Counted from the first letter of the stretch, positions 8,666 through 18,549 are shown. The stretch: DNA of 64,000 nt from Rhodocyclaceae bacterium (GCA_013791905.1 VMSX01000017.1:124001-188000); one strand, 5' to 3'. Made by a program: numbers and translations. The notes: a model not told the origin generated them from the letters alone.

Positions 8666-9904
8666 ATGCCGAATAATGCCGCTCCTGTTCATGTGCCGAT
8701 GATCCAGTTCCCGGTCGTCAACGACGAATTGCTTGTCGGCGCCATGCCGCTGACGCAGCTTGCTGCACGCGTGGGCCGTACGCCATTCTATGCCTACGAC
8801 CGTGCACTGCTGGAAAAACGGGTGGCCGAATTGCGCGCCGCCTTGCCGACTGCCATCAAGCTGCACTACGCCATGAAGGCCAATCCGATGCCGGCCCTGG
8901 TCTGCCACATGGCCGGCCTGGTCGATGGCATCGATGTCGCCTCGGGCGGCGAATTGAAGGTTGCGCTCGATGCGGGTGCTTCCCCGCACGAGATCAGCTT
9001 TGCCGGCCCCGGCAAGAGCCGGGCGGAACTGACGCAGGCCGTCGCCGCCGGCATCTTGGTCAATCTCGAATCGTTTCGTGAAGTCACTGAGCTCGCCAGC
9101 ATCTCGCAGGAACTCGGCTTGCCGGCGCGGGTGGCGGTGCGGGTGAATCCGGACTTCGAGCTCAAGTCATCCGGCATGAAGATGGGCGGCGGGCCAAAGC
9201 AGTTCGGCGTGGACGCCGAGCAGGTGTCCGCACTGCTTGGCGAGATAGCGCGTCATGGCTTGTCTTGCGAAGGTTTTCATCTCTTCGCCGGTTCGCAGAA
9301 CCTCAAGGCCGAGGCGATTGTCGAGGCACAGAACAAATCCTACGAACTGGCGCTGCGCCTGGCCGCAGACGCCCCGACACCCATCCGCTCCCTGAACCTC
9401 GGGGGTGGCTTCGGTATTCCTTATTTTCCGGGCGAGCAGCGGCTCGACCTCGCAGCCATCGGCGCCAACCTTGCGGCTCTGTCGCAGCGGGCGAGCGCCG
9501 ATATGCCGTCTGCCGAACTGGTGATTGAACTGGGGCGTTACCTGGTGGGTGAAGCCGGCATTTATGTTACCCGGGTGGTCGACCGCAAGATATCGCGCGG
9601 CCATATATTCCTTGTGGTGGACGGCGGCTTGAACCATCATCTCGCGGCCTCCGGTAATTTCGGCCAGGTGATCCGCAAGAATTATCCGGTCGCCATTGGC
9701 AATCGCATGGGTGCAACGGAAAAGGAATCCGCCTCGGTGGTCGGCCCACTGTGTACGCCATTGGATCTGCTGGCGGATCGCATGGAACTGGCGAGTGCCA
9801 AGCCCGGCGACTTGGTGGTAATTTTTCAGTCAGGCGCCTATGGTGCCAGCGCCAGCCCGCAGGGTTTTCTTGGCCATCCTGCCGTGGTGGAAGTACTTGT
9901 TTAG
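8666..9904 (+). CDS. PLP-dependent decarboxylase, exosortase-A cluster
   Basis: A fold-type III PLP enzyme of about 412 residues related to diaminopimelate and ornithine decarboxylases. The Schiff-base Lys lies in HYAMKANP at about residue 71, the phosphate-binding loop in LNLGGGFGIPY, and a C-terminal GAYGASASPQ motif is present. I favour the ATG at 8666 with AAGG upstream; a longer frame to 8627 and a shorter start at 8699 are possible. In exosortase-A loci this family accompanies the acyl-CoA ligase, suggesting that an amino-acid-derived amine is made for polysaccharide decoration. The exact amino acid is not predictable here. Confidence 0.87.
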   Translation: MPNNAAPVHVPMIQFPVVNDELLVGAMPLTQLAARVGRTPFYAYDRALLEKRVAELRAALPTAIKLHYAMKANPMPALVCHMAGLVDGIDVASGGELKVALDAGASPHEISFAGPGKSRAELTQAVAAGILVNLESFREVTELASISQELGLPARVAVRVNPDFELKSSGMKMGGGPKQFGVDAEQVSALLGEIARHGLSCEGFHLFAGSQNLKAEAIVEAQNKSYELALRLAADAPTPIRSLNLGGGFGIPYFPGEQRLDLAAIGANLAALSQRASADMPSAELVIELGRYLVGEAGIYVTRVVDRKISRGHIFLVVDGGLNHHLAASGNFGQVIRKNYPVAIGNRMGATEKESASVVGPLCTPLDLLADRMELASAKPGDLVVIFQSGAYGASASPQGFLGHPAVVEVLV

Positions 9905-10007
9905 TCACTTGTGATTCAAGTCCGCGGGCTTGGGGGAAACTTATTCGGGTGCCGGCTCCCTGGATAGTTGCCTGGGATTGGACTACCTTGCTTGTTCCAT
10001 AGCATGC

Positions 10008-11351
10008 TCACGGCGCCTTGTCCGGCTGCAACGTCTGTCGCGCACCCGGCAGTGTGGGGGTGGTAATGAGTGGCCGGGTCGCGGCTGGATGCACATATTC
10101 CCGTATTGGCGCGAGCTCCATGCCGCTGTTGGCGGTGCCGGGTGACCGGTAGCTTCGATGCAGCGGGCTTTCCCGCCTGATCCGGTAATCCTGCCGGTCG
10201 GCCAGGACAAAGCTCGCGGCATCGACGTTGGGGTTGTTGATGAACTCGCCGTCGATGCCGGTGTTGAGCGGCCGCTTGCCCAGCAGCAGGTTGTTGTAAG
10301 CCTTGACGATCTGGGCACCGGGTCTGACGATCAGGAAACTGCCACCCTCGGGCCGGTCGTTGATCAACGTATTGTTGATCAGGTAAAGCTCGTTGTCCGG
10401 GTGCTGGTAGCCCTCCGCGCCGAATGAAATGATATTGGGGTTTTCCGTGGCGGCGCTTTGCTGGATGATGTTGCCGATCACATAGGCAATCCCCCCGTTG
10501 GGAAACTCCAGTTCATAGCTGGCGCGGCCACCGCTTTCGTCGGTGAGGCGGTTGTAAAGGATGTGGTTCTCGGCGGCACGGCTCTTCAGCAGATGGCCGC
10601 CTTTGCCGTGATGAAAATAACTGCCAACGACGCGCAACTTCTTGATCGCCCCGATGTAGATGTTGTGATTGTGGCCTTCGCTACGGCCATTGTGGCCGAA
10701 TTCGCTGTCTTCGATATCCAGCTCGCCGTCGCCTCCTCCCGTGAGGATGCCGTTTTCATTATCATGAAAGTGACAGTTGCGGACGATCAAACGGCCCCTC
10801 TCGAAGCGGATGCCCGCGCCGTTTTTATCAGGCACGCGAGCACCCGTGAATTCGATGTTCTCGACGGTGATGTCACCTCCGCGGACAACCCAGATGGCTT
10901 TTTGCTCGGCGCTGGCGCCGGCGGCAATCAGGCGCGGGCGCCCGCCAACGCCGCGCAGGGTCAGCTTGTTCTGCGTCCAGATGGCGACGTCACCCATATA
11001 GTCGCCGGCCTCGATTTCAATGATGTCGCCGTCCCGTGCCAGGGCGGCAGCGGCCGCGATAGTGCGGATTGCCAGTTGCGGGCCGACCCGCAGGATGCGC
11101 GCGGTCCCGCTTGCCGACTGTCCTGCTGCTTCAGCAGCAGGGGCCTTGGCCGGCATGACGATCAGTTTGCCGCTGGCATCGCGACGAATTTCGCCCAGAT
11201 AGGGTGAAGTTGGCGGGAAGGTGTCGGCGGCGGCCGCGAACGAGTTAAGGCCAAGGGCTGGAACGGCGAGCAGGGCACATAGCAATCCTGCAGTTGCCCA
11301 ACCGCCGATTTTTCGGGGGCCTGCTGTATGGCTATCGGTGAGAACTTTCAT
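10008..11351 (-). CDS. Secreted right-handed parallel beta-helix protein
   Basis: A 447-residue exported protein. The N-terminus has a hydrophobic signal segment (WATAGLLCALLAVPALGL) with likely cleavage after AAA. The body is a run of short beta-helix repeats (DGDIIEIEAGDY, GGDITVENIEF, RGRLIVRNCHF, DGELDIEDSEF and more), as in pectate lyase-like or polysaccharide-modifying proteins. The start at 11351 has a strong GGAGG eight bases upstream, better than an upstream ATG at 11387. No PEP-CTERM sorting tail is visible. Its place beside the polysaccharide cluster suggests a lyase, epimerase or structural glycan-binding role, which is inference. Confidence 0.75.
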   Translation of the reverse strand: MKVLTDSHTAGPRKIGGWATAGLLCALLAVPALGLNSFAAAADTFPPTSPYLGEIRRDASGKLIVMPAKAPAAEAAGQSASGTARILRVGPQLAIRTIAAAAALARDGDIIEIEAGDYMGDVAIWTQNKLTLRGVGGRPRLIAAGASAEQKAIWVVRGGDITVENIEFTGARVPDKNGAGIRFERGRLIVRNCHFHDNENGILTGGGDGELDIEDSEFGHNGRSEGHNHNIYIGAIKKLRVVGSYFHHGKGGHLLKSRAAENHILYNRLTDESGGRASYELEFPNGGIAYVIGNIIQQSAATENPNIISFGAEGYQHPDNELYLINNTLINDRPEGGSFLIVRPGAQIVKAYNNLLLGKRPLNTGIDGEFINNPNVDAASFVLADRQDYRIRRESPLHRSYRSPGTANSGMELAPIREYVHPAATRPLITTPTLPGARQTLQPDKAP

Positions 11352-11439
11352 CAAGCGTTCCTCCGTCGGCTGATCGTCTGAAGACAACTATTGAGGATAA
11401 TACGGTTCTCGGCACACCACCACTCTGATTCTCCTGCGC

Positions 11440-12213
11440 ATGAACCTGCTCTTTCTTCTGAAAAAGTTCTTGTCGGTCATTTTGCTGCCGCCATTGCTGC
11501 CCCTGCTCTGGATCGCTGCGGGACTGCTGCTGTTGCGCCAGCGGCCACGACTGGGACGGGCCTTGGCCTGGAGCGGTCTGTTGCTGGCCCTGCTGCTGAC
11601 CACGCCAGCCGGCGTCAAACTTCTGGTGCGACCCCTCGAAAACCTGCCGACCTTGCAGGAGCAAGACCTGGCTGCCGGACAGGCGATTGTCATTCTTGGC
11701 GGCGGGCAGCGGCGCTATCTGGCCGAATATGGTGGTGCAGCGCCGAATCACATCACCCTTGAACGACTGCGCTATGGGGCGCGGCTGGCGCACTATAGCG
11801 GCTTGCCCGTCATGCTGAGTGGCGGAGCTGTCATCGACGGCTATGATTCAGAAGCGAAAATCATGGCCGAGAGCCTGCACCGGGACTTTGGCGTCGCACC
11901 GCAGTGGATAGAGGCCAGTTCGCGGGATACGCAGGAGAACGCACGCTTTTCCGCGAATATTCTCGAAGCAGCCGGCATCCGCCGCATCGTGCTGGTCACG
12001 CACGCGGCGCACATGCGGCGGGCGGTCAACGAGTTCGCCGCACAAGGGATTGCGGTGATCCCGGCACCCACTGCCGCCTTGTTTGCCGATTCCGACCCGG
12101 ATTGGCCCTCCGACCTGATACCCAGCCCATCAGCGGCCTATGCCGGATGGTATGCAACGCACGAATGGCTGGGGCTGGCGGCGCAGGCGCTACGCCTGCG
12201 CCTGTCGCCCTAG
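11440..12213 (+). CDS. YdcF/ElyC-family envelope protein (DUF218)
   Basis: A 257-residue inner-membrane protein with two N-terminal hydrophobic segments (about residues 5-30 and 45-62) and a DUF218 domain. Conserved family motifs are visible: AIVILGGG, LERLRYGARLA, MLSGG, SRDTQENA and VLVTHAAHMRRA. The E. coli relatives ElyC and SanA act in envelope integrity, possibly at the step of lipid-carrier recycling for peptidoglycan and enterobacterial common antigen. Divergent from the beta-helix gene; its stop overlaps the convergent SDR gene by a few bases. Confidence 0.82.
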   Translation: MNLLFLLKKFLSVILLPPLLPLLWIAAGLLLLRQRPRLGRALAWSGLLLALLLTTPAGVKLLVRPLENLPTLQEQDLAAGQAIVILGGGQRRYLAEYGGAAPNHITLERLRYGARLAHYSGLPVMLSGGAVIDGYDSEAKIMAESLHRDFGVAPQWIEASSRDTQENARFSANILEAAGIRRIVLVTHAAHMRRAVNEFAAQGIAVIPAPTAALFADSDPDWPSDLIPSPSAAYAGWYATHEWLGLAAQALRLRLSP

Positions 12214-12980
12214 ATCGCGGGCGGAACCCCGCGCGGCTTGCGCCCGGCGCGCGCAGCCAGCGCATCGAAGAGGGGGCGCGGCAGAATTCTTAGCAAGCGG
12301 GCGACGAGGCTCATCTGCCAGGGCACTACGGCGAAGCGGGCGCCCCGGTCGATGGCGGCGACCATGCTGCTGGCCGCCTGCTCGACCGGCATCAGGAAGG
12401 GCATGGGATAGGGGTTCTGCTCGGTCATTGGTGTGGCGATGTAACCGGGCGCCAGCGTCACGACCTTGACGCCGCTGCCGCGCAGTTCGACGCGCAGGCT
12501 TTCCAGGTAGGTGATGGCCGCCGCCTTCGATGCGGAATAGGCGCCGGCACCCGGCAAACCACGAATGCCGGCTACCGAGGCGATGCCGACCAGCCGGCCC
12601 CGGCCGGCCGTGCGCATGGCGGCGACGAAGGGCTGGAAGGTGTGCACCATGCCCATGACGTTGGTGTCGAAGACGCGCCGGAAGGCGGACAGATCGGCGG
12701 CCTCTTCGGTCAGCGTACCGACCGAGACGCCGGCATTGGCGATGACGATGTCGGGAACGCCGGCGCGGGCAATGAAGTCCGCCCCCGCCGTCGCCAGCGC
12801 GGCCGCATCGGTGACATCCAGGGGATAGAGGTGGCAGGTGGCAGTCTTCAGTTCGACCACCAAAGCCTGCAAGGCCGCTTCGCGCCGCGCTGCCAGCCCG
12901 AGGATTGCTCCGCGCGCGGCGTAGTGACGTGCCAGCGCCACGCCGATGCCCGACGAGGCACCGGTGATAAAGACGCGCAA
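12210..12980 (-). CDS. Short-chain dehydrogenase/reductase
   Basis: A 256-residue classical SDR. The NAD(P)-binding TGASSGIG motif is at the N-terminus (about residues 6-13), NAG appears in IANAGVS, and the catalytic Ser and YSASK (Tyr-x-x-x-Lys) are present. Substrate cannot be read from sequence. Located 16 bp downstream of dsbA on the same strand, so possibly cotranscribed, and overlapping the end of the YdcF gene on the other strand. Confidence 0.85.
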   Translation of the reverse strand: MRVFITGASSGIGVALARHYAARGAILGLAARREAALQALVVELKTATCHLYPLDVTDAAALATAGADFIARAGVPDIVIANAGVSVGTLTEEAADLSAFRRVFDTNVMGMVHTFQPFVAAMRTAGRGRLVGIASVAGIRGLPGAGAYSASKAAAITYLESLRVELRGSGVKVVTLAPGYIATPMTEQNPYPMPFLMPVEQAASSMVAAIDRGARFAVVPWQMSLVARLLRILPRPLFDALAARAGRKPRGVPPAI

Positions 12981-12996
12981 AGCTTGTGTCAGGGGA

Positions 12997-13629
12997 TTAC
13001 TTCTTGATTTCGGCGCGGCTCTTGGCGATCAGGCCGTCGACAGTCTGCAATTTATCGCCGAAGGATTTGATGTTGATTGGCTTGTATTTGCCGCCGACGA
13101 TGATCACCGGCACGCCGTCGACGCCATAGCCGCGGGTCATTTCTGCGGCACGCCGGACATTGGTTTCGACGGTGAACGATTTGTAGGTGTCGGCAAATTT
13201 CTGGCGGTCGACACCCTGCTTGGCCACCCAGTCGAAGAGTATTTGCTCTTTGTTCAGATTCACCCGTTCCTTGAGCACGGCATGAAACACGGCGTCATTA
13301 AGCTTTTCGAGCAGGCCCATCGCTTCGAGGGTGTAATAAATGCGTGCGCCGGGTAGGGAATTGTCGTTGAAGATGACCGGCACCTTCTTGAAATTCACGT
13401 CGGCGGGCAAGGTTTTCACCCAGGACTTCAGCAGGGGCTCGAAGTCGCCGCAATGCGGACAGCCATAGGAAAAGAACTCGACGGCCTCGACCTTGCCGCC
13501 CTTTTCGGTAGCTTGCGGTGTCGGCAGGCGGGCAAACTGCTTGCCTTCGACCAGCTCGGCGGCCAGCGCCGGCGTGGCGGCCAGAAAACTCATTGTAAAA
13601 ATCGCCAGCAGGGTGTTCAGGAATTTCAT
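12997..13629 (-). CDS. dsbA: Thiol:disulfide interchange protein DsbA
   Basis: A 210-residue periplasmic oxidase with an N-terminal signal peptide (LLAIFTMSFLAATPALA) and a thioredoxin fold carrying the CPHC active site at about residues 57-60, the standard DsbA dipeptide. A late VDGVPVIIVGGKY segment supplies the cis-Pro loop. It would introduce disulfides into exported proteins. The ATG at 13629 is preceded by GGAGGAACC; this Shine-Dalgarno sits inside a repeat hairpin at 13635-13665. Followed by the SDR gene. Confidence 0.93.
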   Translation of the reverse strand: MKFLNTLLAIFTMSFLAATPALAAELVEGKQFARLPTPQATEKGGKVEAVEFFSYGCPHCGDFEPLLKSWVKTLPADVNFKKVPVIFNDNSLPGARIYYTLEAMGLLEKLNDAVFHAVLKERVNLNKEQILFDWVAKQGVDRQKFADTYKSFTVETNVRRAAEMTRGYGVDGVPVIIVGGKYKPINIKSFGDKLQTVDGLIAKSRAEIKK

Positions 13630-13634
13630 GGGTG

Positions 13635-13665
13635 GTTCCTCCGCAGGGCCGCCCCAAGGGGGAAC
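13635..13665 (-). repeat. GC-rich hairpin repeat containing the dsbA ribosome binding site
   Basis: On the minus strand, arms GTTCC and GGAAC enclose CCTTGGGGCGGCCC and TGCGGAGG. The related unit occurs twice upstream of livM (36551-36666), where it likewise supplies GGAGG, and in an inverted form near 42862. Confidence 0.5.
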
Positions 13666-13747
13666 GGCCAAAAACAAGGAGCGGGCGCGGCCCGCGAACA
13701 ACCGTCACCCCCTTCTTCAAGAAGGGGGGCGGGGGGATGTGGCCATA

Positions 13748-14410
13748 CTATTCTTTGACCCGGACCACCGTGGCCGGGATGCCGTTCTGAGACAATTGAC
13801 TGCGTGCGCGGTTCATTTCTTCCGGATTCGCATAGGGGCCGATCCGCACGCGGTGCATCGTACCCTTCTCCGGCACATCGGCTTCAAGGATGGACGCTTC
13901 GAAACCCTGCATGGCCAGGCGCGCCTTGAGGTTTTCAGCGTCGGCGGCTTTCTGAAAGGCGCCCACCTGCAGGAACAATCCCTGATTGGTTGTTGCCGCA
14001 GCCGGGGGCGGAGCTTGCAGCGGCGCGGACTGAGCGACTGGGGCCGCCGGTGCAGGGCCATCAGGCGTTGCGGATTTCTTGCCCTCGAGGATCTCGTAGA
14101 AATCGAACTTGCGCTCCATGGGCTTGTCGCCCGGCTTGCCCGGCAGGGCGGTGGGCGTCTGCGCACCTGTCGTGCCGGCAGCGTTTTCCTTCGGTTCCTG
14201 CTTGGCGACCCGATCGACAAACGGCAGTGGGGTCTTGTTCAGGTACCAGACCACCCCAAAGGAAATCAGCACGCCGATGACCAGCCCGAGCGCTACGCCG
14301 AGGAGCGTGCCGCCGCGCATGTTGCCGCGCATGTTGCCGTCTTGCCAGTCCCGAAAAGGGGATTCCCTTCGGTCACGCCGACTGTTGTTTATCGTGGTTT
14401 TCATAGGCAT
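13748..14410 (-). CDS. SPOR-domain cell-division-type membrane protein (FtsN-like)
   Basis: A 220-residue protein with a short cytoplasmic N-terminus, one membrane segment (GTLLGVALGLVIGVLISFGVV, about residues 33-55), a Pro/Ala-rich linker and a C-terminal SPOR domain of about 75 residues beginning LFLQVGAFQKAADAE and including HRVRIGPYANPEEMNRA. SPOR domains bind denuded glycan at division sites. Start ATG overlaps the argS stop by one base, an arrangement seen in many betaproteobacteria. The N-terminal residues SRRDRRESPF are encoded by a copy of a second dispersed repeat. Confidence 0.85.
   Translation of the reverse strand: MPMKTTINNSRRDRRESPFRDWQDGNMRGNMRGGTLLGVALGLVIGVLISFGVVWYLNKTPLPFVDRVAKQEPKENAAGTTGAQTPTALPGKPGDKPMERKFDFYEILEGKKSATPDGPAPAAPVAQSAPLQAPPPAAATTNQGLFLQVGAFQKAADAENLKARLAMQGFEASILEADVPEKGTMHRVRIGPYANPEEMNRARSQLSQNGIPATVVRVKE
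14355..14385 (-). repeat. Dispersed GTCGGCGTGACC element, coding copy
   Basis: Near-identical to 47270-47300: GTCGGCGTGACCGAAGGGAA shared, followed by a TCCC arm. Here it encodes the N-terminal SRRDRRESPF of the SPOR protein. Confidence 0.5.
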
Positions 14411-16146
14411 TACATGGAGTCCGGAGCCGAAACTCCAAGGAGGCGCAGACCATTGCGGATGACCTGGCGTACTGCCACCGCCAGGGCGAGGCGCGCCTGC
14501 TTCTGCGCTGCATCATCGACCAGCAGCCGCTCGGCGTTGTACCAGGCATGGAATTCCGCCGCCAGTTCGCGCAGCCAGAAGGCCACGGCGTGCGGCGCAT
14601 AGTCGTGCGCGGCGCTGTCGATCAGTTCCGGGAAAGCCGCCAGCTTGGCGGCCAGGGCGAGTTCGCGTTCGCTGGCCAGCAACGCGAGGTCGGCCGCAGC
14701 CAGGGTGCGGGCTTCGCCGCCCCACTGCGCCAGCACCGAGCAGACGCGGGCGTGGGCATACTGGACGTAGTAGACCGGGTTGTCGTTCGACTGGCTCTTG
14801 GCCAGGTCAAGGTCGAAGTCGAGCGACTGGTCCTGCTTGCGCAGCAGGTAGAAGAAGCGGCAGGCATCGTTGCCGACTTCTTCGCGCAACTCGCGCAAGG
14901 TGACGTAAGAGCCGGAACGGGTCGACATCGACACCTTCTCGGTACCGCGGAACAGGCTGACGAACTGCACCAAGGCGACATCGAGCACCTTGTCGTCGAG
15001 TTCGAGCGCCTGCAGCGCGCCCCGGACGCGCGGGATATAGCCGTGATGGTCGGCGCCCCAGATGTCGACGAGCTGCGTGAAGCCACGTTCGAGCTTGTTG
15101 CAGTGGTAGGCGATGTCGGAGGCGAAATAGGTATACAGACCATTTTCGCGCTGCACGACGCGATCCTTCTCGTCGCCGAAATGGGTGGAACGGAACCACT
15201 TGGCGCCGTCCTGCACGTAGATGTGGCCGCGCTTTTCGAGCGCGCCAACCGCCTGTGCGACCATGCCGGTATCGTAGAGCGAGCGCTCCGAGAACCAGCA
15301 GTCGAAATGCACGCCGTAGGCTTCGAGGTCTTCGCGGCAATCGGCCAACTGCTCGGCAAGCACATGCTGGTGGATGTAATGCCATTCTTCGCCAAGCAGG
15401 TCCTTCGCGGCGGCGATCAGGCCGTCGAGATGTGCTTCCGGCTCCGCTTCCGCCGGCGGCACGCAGGCCAGCACGGCGGCGGTCGGGTGTACGTAACGGT
15501 CGGCGTGGGCGGTGCGGATCTGCCCGGCCATGTCGCGCACATATTCGCCCTGATAGGCGTTAGGCGGGAAAGCCACGCGCTCGCCGAACAGGTCCAGATA
15601 GCGCAGCCAGGTCGACACCGCGAGGATGTCCATCTGCCGGCCGGCATCATTGACATAGTATTCACGGCAGACCGTGTGGCCGGAAAACGCCAGTAGATTG
15701 GCGAGGCTCGCGCCGTAGGCGGCGCCCCGGCCGTGGCCGACATGCAGCGGGCCGGTCGGGTTGGCCGAGACGAACTCGATCTGCAGTTTGCCGGGCTTCT
15801 TGGCGCCGCGCCCGAAATCGTCGCCCTGCGCCAGCACGGCGGCCACCACCGCCGTCTTGGCGGCGGGTGCGACGGTCAGATTGATGAAGCCGGCACCAGC
15901 GACTTCGGCCTTGATGAGCCAGGGCGATGCGGGCAGTTCGCGCACCAGCCGCTCGGCAATCTGCCGCGGGTTCTGCTTGAGCGTGCGCGCCAGTTGCAGC
16001 GCCAGATTGCTGGCAAAGTCGCCGTGGCTGGCATCGCGCGGGCGTTCGAGATGGATTTCGGCGCTCGTGCCGGGCGCCACGCTGGCCAGCGCAGCGCGCA
16101 GCAGATCGGCAAGGTGAATCTTGATGTCGGCAGGTAGGGAGGGCAT
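14410..16146 (-). CDS. argS: Arginyl-tRNA synthetase
   Basis: A 578-residue class I aminoacyl-tRNA synthetase. The HIGH motif appears as HVGHGRG after SANPTGPL, an ArgRS hallmark, and a KMSKS-like EKVSMSTR is seen in the second half. The C-terminal anticodon-binding DALR domain ends HAWYNAERLLVDD and RNGLRLLGVSAP. Charges tRNA-Arg in the cytoplasm. Full family length. The downstream SPOR gene is overlapped by one base, so the two are coupled. Confidence 0.96.
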   Translation of the reverse strand: MPSLPADIKIHLADLLRAALASVAPGTSAEIHLERPRDASHGDFASNLALQLARTLKQNPRQIAERLVRELPASPWLIKAEVAGAGFINLTVAPAAKTAVVAAVLAQGDDFGRGAKKPGKLQIEFVSANPTGPLHVGHGRGAAYGASLANLLAFSGHTVCREYYVNDAGRQMDILAVSTWLRYLDLFGERVAFPPNAYQGEYVRDMAGQIRTAHADRYVHPTAAVLACVPPAEAEPEAHLDGLIAAAKDLLGEEWHYIHQHVLAEQLADCREDLEAYGVHFDCWFSERSLYDTGMVAQAVGALEKRGHIYVQDGAKWFRSTHFGDEKDRVVQRENGLYTYFASDIAYHCNKLERGFTQLVDIWGADHHGYIPRVRGALQALELDDKVLDVALVQFVSLFRGTEKVSMSTRSGSYVTLRELREEVGNDACRFFYLLRKQDQSLDFDLDLAKSQSNDNPVYYVQYAHARVCSVLAQWGGEARTLAAADLALLASERELALAAKLAAFPELIDSAAHDYAPHAVAFWLRELAAEFHAWYNAERLLVDDAAQKQARLALAVAVRQVIRNGLRLLGVSAPDSM

Positions 16147-16168
16147 GGGCGGGGATTATAGCGCCCAG

Positions 16169-16197
16169 GAAAGTCGGCGCTGGTGGGACGGCGTGCC
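16169..16197 (+). repeat. Dispersed GTCGGCGCTGG element, intergenic copy
   Basis: GAAAGTCGGCGCTGGTGGGA then CGGCGTGCC in the 115-bp gap between argS and ahpF. The hairpin second arm is not preserved. Confidence 0.6.
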
Positions 16198-16261
16198 GTT
16201 CAGGGGGGTGCCGGCCTGCTGACCTTCGATGCGCCCCTGATTCCCGCGCCCTGCCCGCGGA

Positions 16262-17818
16262 TCAGGCCGGGAGCGGACTGCGCATCAGGTGGTCGAAGGC
16301 CGACAGGCTGGCCTTCGCACCTTCCCCCATGGCAATGATGATCTGCTTGAACGGCACCGTGGTGGCGTCGCCGGCGGCGAAGATGCCGGGCACGGAGGTC
16401 TGCCCGCGCGCATCGATTTCGATTTCGCCACGCGGCGAAAGCTCGATCGCGCCCTTCAGCCAGTCGGTGTTCGGCAGCAGGCCGATCTGCACGAAGATGC
16501 CTTCGAGCTCGACGCGCCTGGTCTCATTGCTGATGCGATCCTGATAAACCAGCCCGGTCACCTTGCTGCCGTCGCCGACCACTTCGGTGGACAGTGCGCT
16601 GACAATCACCGTCACATTTGGCAGGCTGTGCAGTTTGGCCTGCAAAACCGCATCGGCGCGCAGCTTGCCGTCGAACTCGATCAGCGTGACATGGGCAACA
16701 ATGCCGGCGAGGTCGATGGCCGCCTCGACACCGGAATTGCCGCCACCGATCACCGCCACACGCTTGCCCTTGAACAACGGGCCGTCGCAGTGCGGGCAAT
16801 AGGCGACACCCTTGCCGCGATACTCCCTTTCGCCCGGCACGTTCATCTCGCGCCAGCGCGCGCCGGTGGCGAGCACCACGGTTTTGCTCTTGAGCACCGC
16901 ACCATTGGCGAGCCGCAGCTCGTGTACGCCCTCACCGGGAATCAATGCGGTGGCGCGTTGCAGGTTCATGATGTCGACGGCGTATTCCTTGACGTGCTGT
17001 TCCAGCGCAGCCGCCATCTGCGGACCTTCGGTGCGCTGCACGGAAATGAAGTTCTCGATGGCCAGCGTATCGAGCACTTGGCCGCCAAAGCGCTCGGCCA
17101 CCACGCCGGTGCGAATGCCCTTGCGCGCCGCGTAGATCGCCGCCGCCGCGCCACCCGGGCCGCCGCCGACGACCAGCACGTCAAAGGTATCCTTGGCGTC
17201 GAGTTTTTCGGCAGCGCGCGCCGCGCTGCTGCTATCGAGCTTGGCCAGAATCTCTTCCAGCGTCATGCGTCCCTGGCCGAACTGCTCGCCGTTGAGCAGA
17301 ATCATTGGCACGGCCATCACCTGTTTTGCCTCGACCTCGGCGCGATACAGCGCGCCGTCGATCATCACATTGCTGACGCCCGGATTGAGCACCGCCATCA
17401 GGTTGAGCGCCTGAACGACGTCGGGGCAGTTGTGGCAGTCCAGCGAAACATAGGTTTCGAAGTGAAACTCGCCGGGCAGGGCGCGGATCTGCTCGATCAA
17501 CGCGGCCTCGATCTTGGGCGGATGGCCGCCGGTTTGCAGCAGCGCCAGCACCAGCGAGGTGAACTCGTGGCCCATGGGCATGCCGGCGAAACGGATGCGC
17601 GCCGGCTCTCCCGCACGGCCGACTGAAAAGGAAGGCTGGCGCGCGTCGTCGCCATCCTCGCGCACGCTGACCTTGGGCGAAAGCGCGGCAATGTCGGCGA
17701 GCAGTGTCCGCATCTCGCCGGCGGCGACGCTGTCGTCAAGCGAGGCGACGAGTTCGATGGGTTGTTGGAGCTTTTCGAGGTAGGCACCGAGTTGGGCCTT
17801 GATATTGGTGTCGAGCAT
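16262..17818 (-). CDS. ahpF: Alkyl hydroperoxide reductase subunit F
   Basis: A 518-residue flavoprotein disulfide reductase that reduces AhpC with NAD(P)H. The N-terminal tandem thioredoxin-like domain carries CHNC in [12 protein letters not shown], the central FAD-binding motif is [10 protein letters not shown], the NAD-binding motif is [10 protein letters not shown], and the thioredoxin-reductase-type active site is CPHC in [11 protein letters not shown]-terminal [10 protein letters not shown] completes the FAD site. The ATG at 17818 with GGAGA upstream gives the normal AhpF N-terminus. Lies downstream of ahpC, separated by two strong hairpins. Confidence 0.95.
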   Translation of the reverse strand: MLDTNIKAQLGAYLEKLQQPIELVASLDDSVAAGEMRTLLADIAALSPKVSVREDGDDARQPSFSVGRAGEPARIRFAGMPMGHEFTSLVLALLQTGGHPPKIEAALIEQIRALPGEFHFETYVSLDCHNCPDVVQALNLMAVLNPGVSNVMIDGALYRAEVEAKQVMAVPMILLNGEQFGQGRMTLEEILAKLDSSSAARAAEKLDAKDTFDVLVVGGGPGGAAAAIYAARKGIRTGVVAERFGGQVLDTLAIENFISVQRTEGPQMAAALEQHVKEYAVDIMNLQRATALIPGEGVHELRLANGAVLKSKTVVLATGARWREMNVPGEREYRGKGVAYCPHCDGPLFKGKRVAVIGGGNSGVEAAIDLAGIVAHVTLIEFDGKLRADAVLQAKLHSLPNVTVIVSALSTEVVGDGSKVTGLVYQDRISNETRRVELEGIFVQIGLLPNTDWLKGAIELSPRGEIEIDARGQTSVPGIFAAGDATTVPFKQIIIAMGEGAKASLSAFDHLMRSPLPA

Positions 17819-17846
17819 GGGGTTCTCCGCAGATGGATTGCAATGA

Positions 17847-17915
17847 AAAGGCGCCAGGTAGTCACTGCTGGCGCCTTTGCGCTGAAATCCCGTTCCCGAG
17901 GTCACCTCGGGAACG
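17847..17915 (-). terminator. Two tandem hairpins between ahpC and ahpF
   Basis: Reading the minus strand, a 12-bp perfect palindrome (17891-17915, arms CGTTCCCGAGGT and ACCTCGGGAACG) is followed by a second hairpin (17847-17878, arms AAAGGCGCCAG and CTGGCGCCTTT) with a short T-run. This could partly terminate after ahpC or stabilise its mRNA, giving more AhpC than AhpF. Confidence 0.6.
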
Positions 17916-17924
17916 GCGCCAGCT

Positions 17925-18488
17925 TTAGATCTTGCCGACCAGATCGAGGGAAGGCTTCAGCGTCGCGGCGCCTTCCTGCCACTTGGCGGGACAAACCTCG
18001 CCCGGGTGGGCGGCGACGTATTGCGCGGCCTTCACCTTGCGCAGCAGTTCGGCGGCGTCGCGGCCGATGCCGAGATCATGGATTTCGCAGACCTTGATGA
18101 CCCCCTGCGGGTCGATGACGAAGGTGCCGCGCAGCGCCAGGCCCTCTTCCTCGATCATCACGTCAAAGTTGCGGGTGATGGCGCCGGTGGGGTCGCCGAT
18201 CATCGGGTACTGGATCTTCTTGATGGTGTCGGAAGCGTCGTGCCACGCCTTGTGGGTGAAATGCGTATCGGTCGAAACGCTGTAGCACTCGACGCCGATC
18301 TTCTTGAACTCGGGATAGACATCGGCCAGATCGCCCAGCTCGGTCGGGCAGACGAAGGTGAAGTCAGCGGGGTAGAAGAACACTATCGACCACTTGCCCT
18401 TGAGGGAAGCATCGGTGACTTCGACAAACTGGCCGTTATGGAAAGCTTTTGCCTTGAAGGGCTTGAGGGTGGTGTTGATCATGGACAT
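17925..18488 (-). CDS. ahpC: Alkyl hydroperoxide reductase subunit C (peroxiredoxin)
   Basis: A 187-residue typical 2-Cys peroxiredoxin of the AhpC/Prx1 group. The peroxidatic Cys lies in [10 protein letters not shown] and the resolving Cys in [10 protein letters not shown] near the C-terminus. It reduces peroxides in the cytoplasm and is recycled by AhpF. The ATG at 18488, with AAGGAG upstream, gives the standard N-terminus [11 protein letters not shown]; a longer frame is not family-like. An OxyR-like site and promoter are seen upstream. Confidence 0.96.
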   Translation of the reverse strand: MSMINTTLKPFKAKAFHNGQFVEVTDASLKGKWSIVFFYPADFTFVCPTELGDLADVYPEFKKIGVECYSVSTDTHFTHKAWHDASDTIKKIQYPMIGDPTGAITRNFDVMIEEEGLALRGTFVIDPQGVIKVCEIHDLGIGRDAAELLRKVKAAQYVAAHPGEVCPAKWQEGAATLKPSLDLVGKI

Positions 18489-18549
18489 ATGAAGTGCTCC
18501 TTGGTTATGTTTGCGTTGAAGTGATAGGAAAAATCGTTTGGTGGAACGC

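Noticed and set aside
14548-15696. 382-residue plus-strand frame within argS
   Set aside because: A shadow of argS; no independent support.
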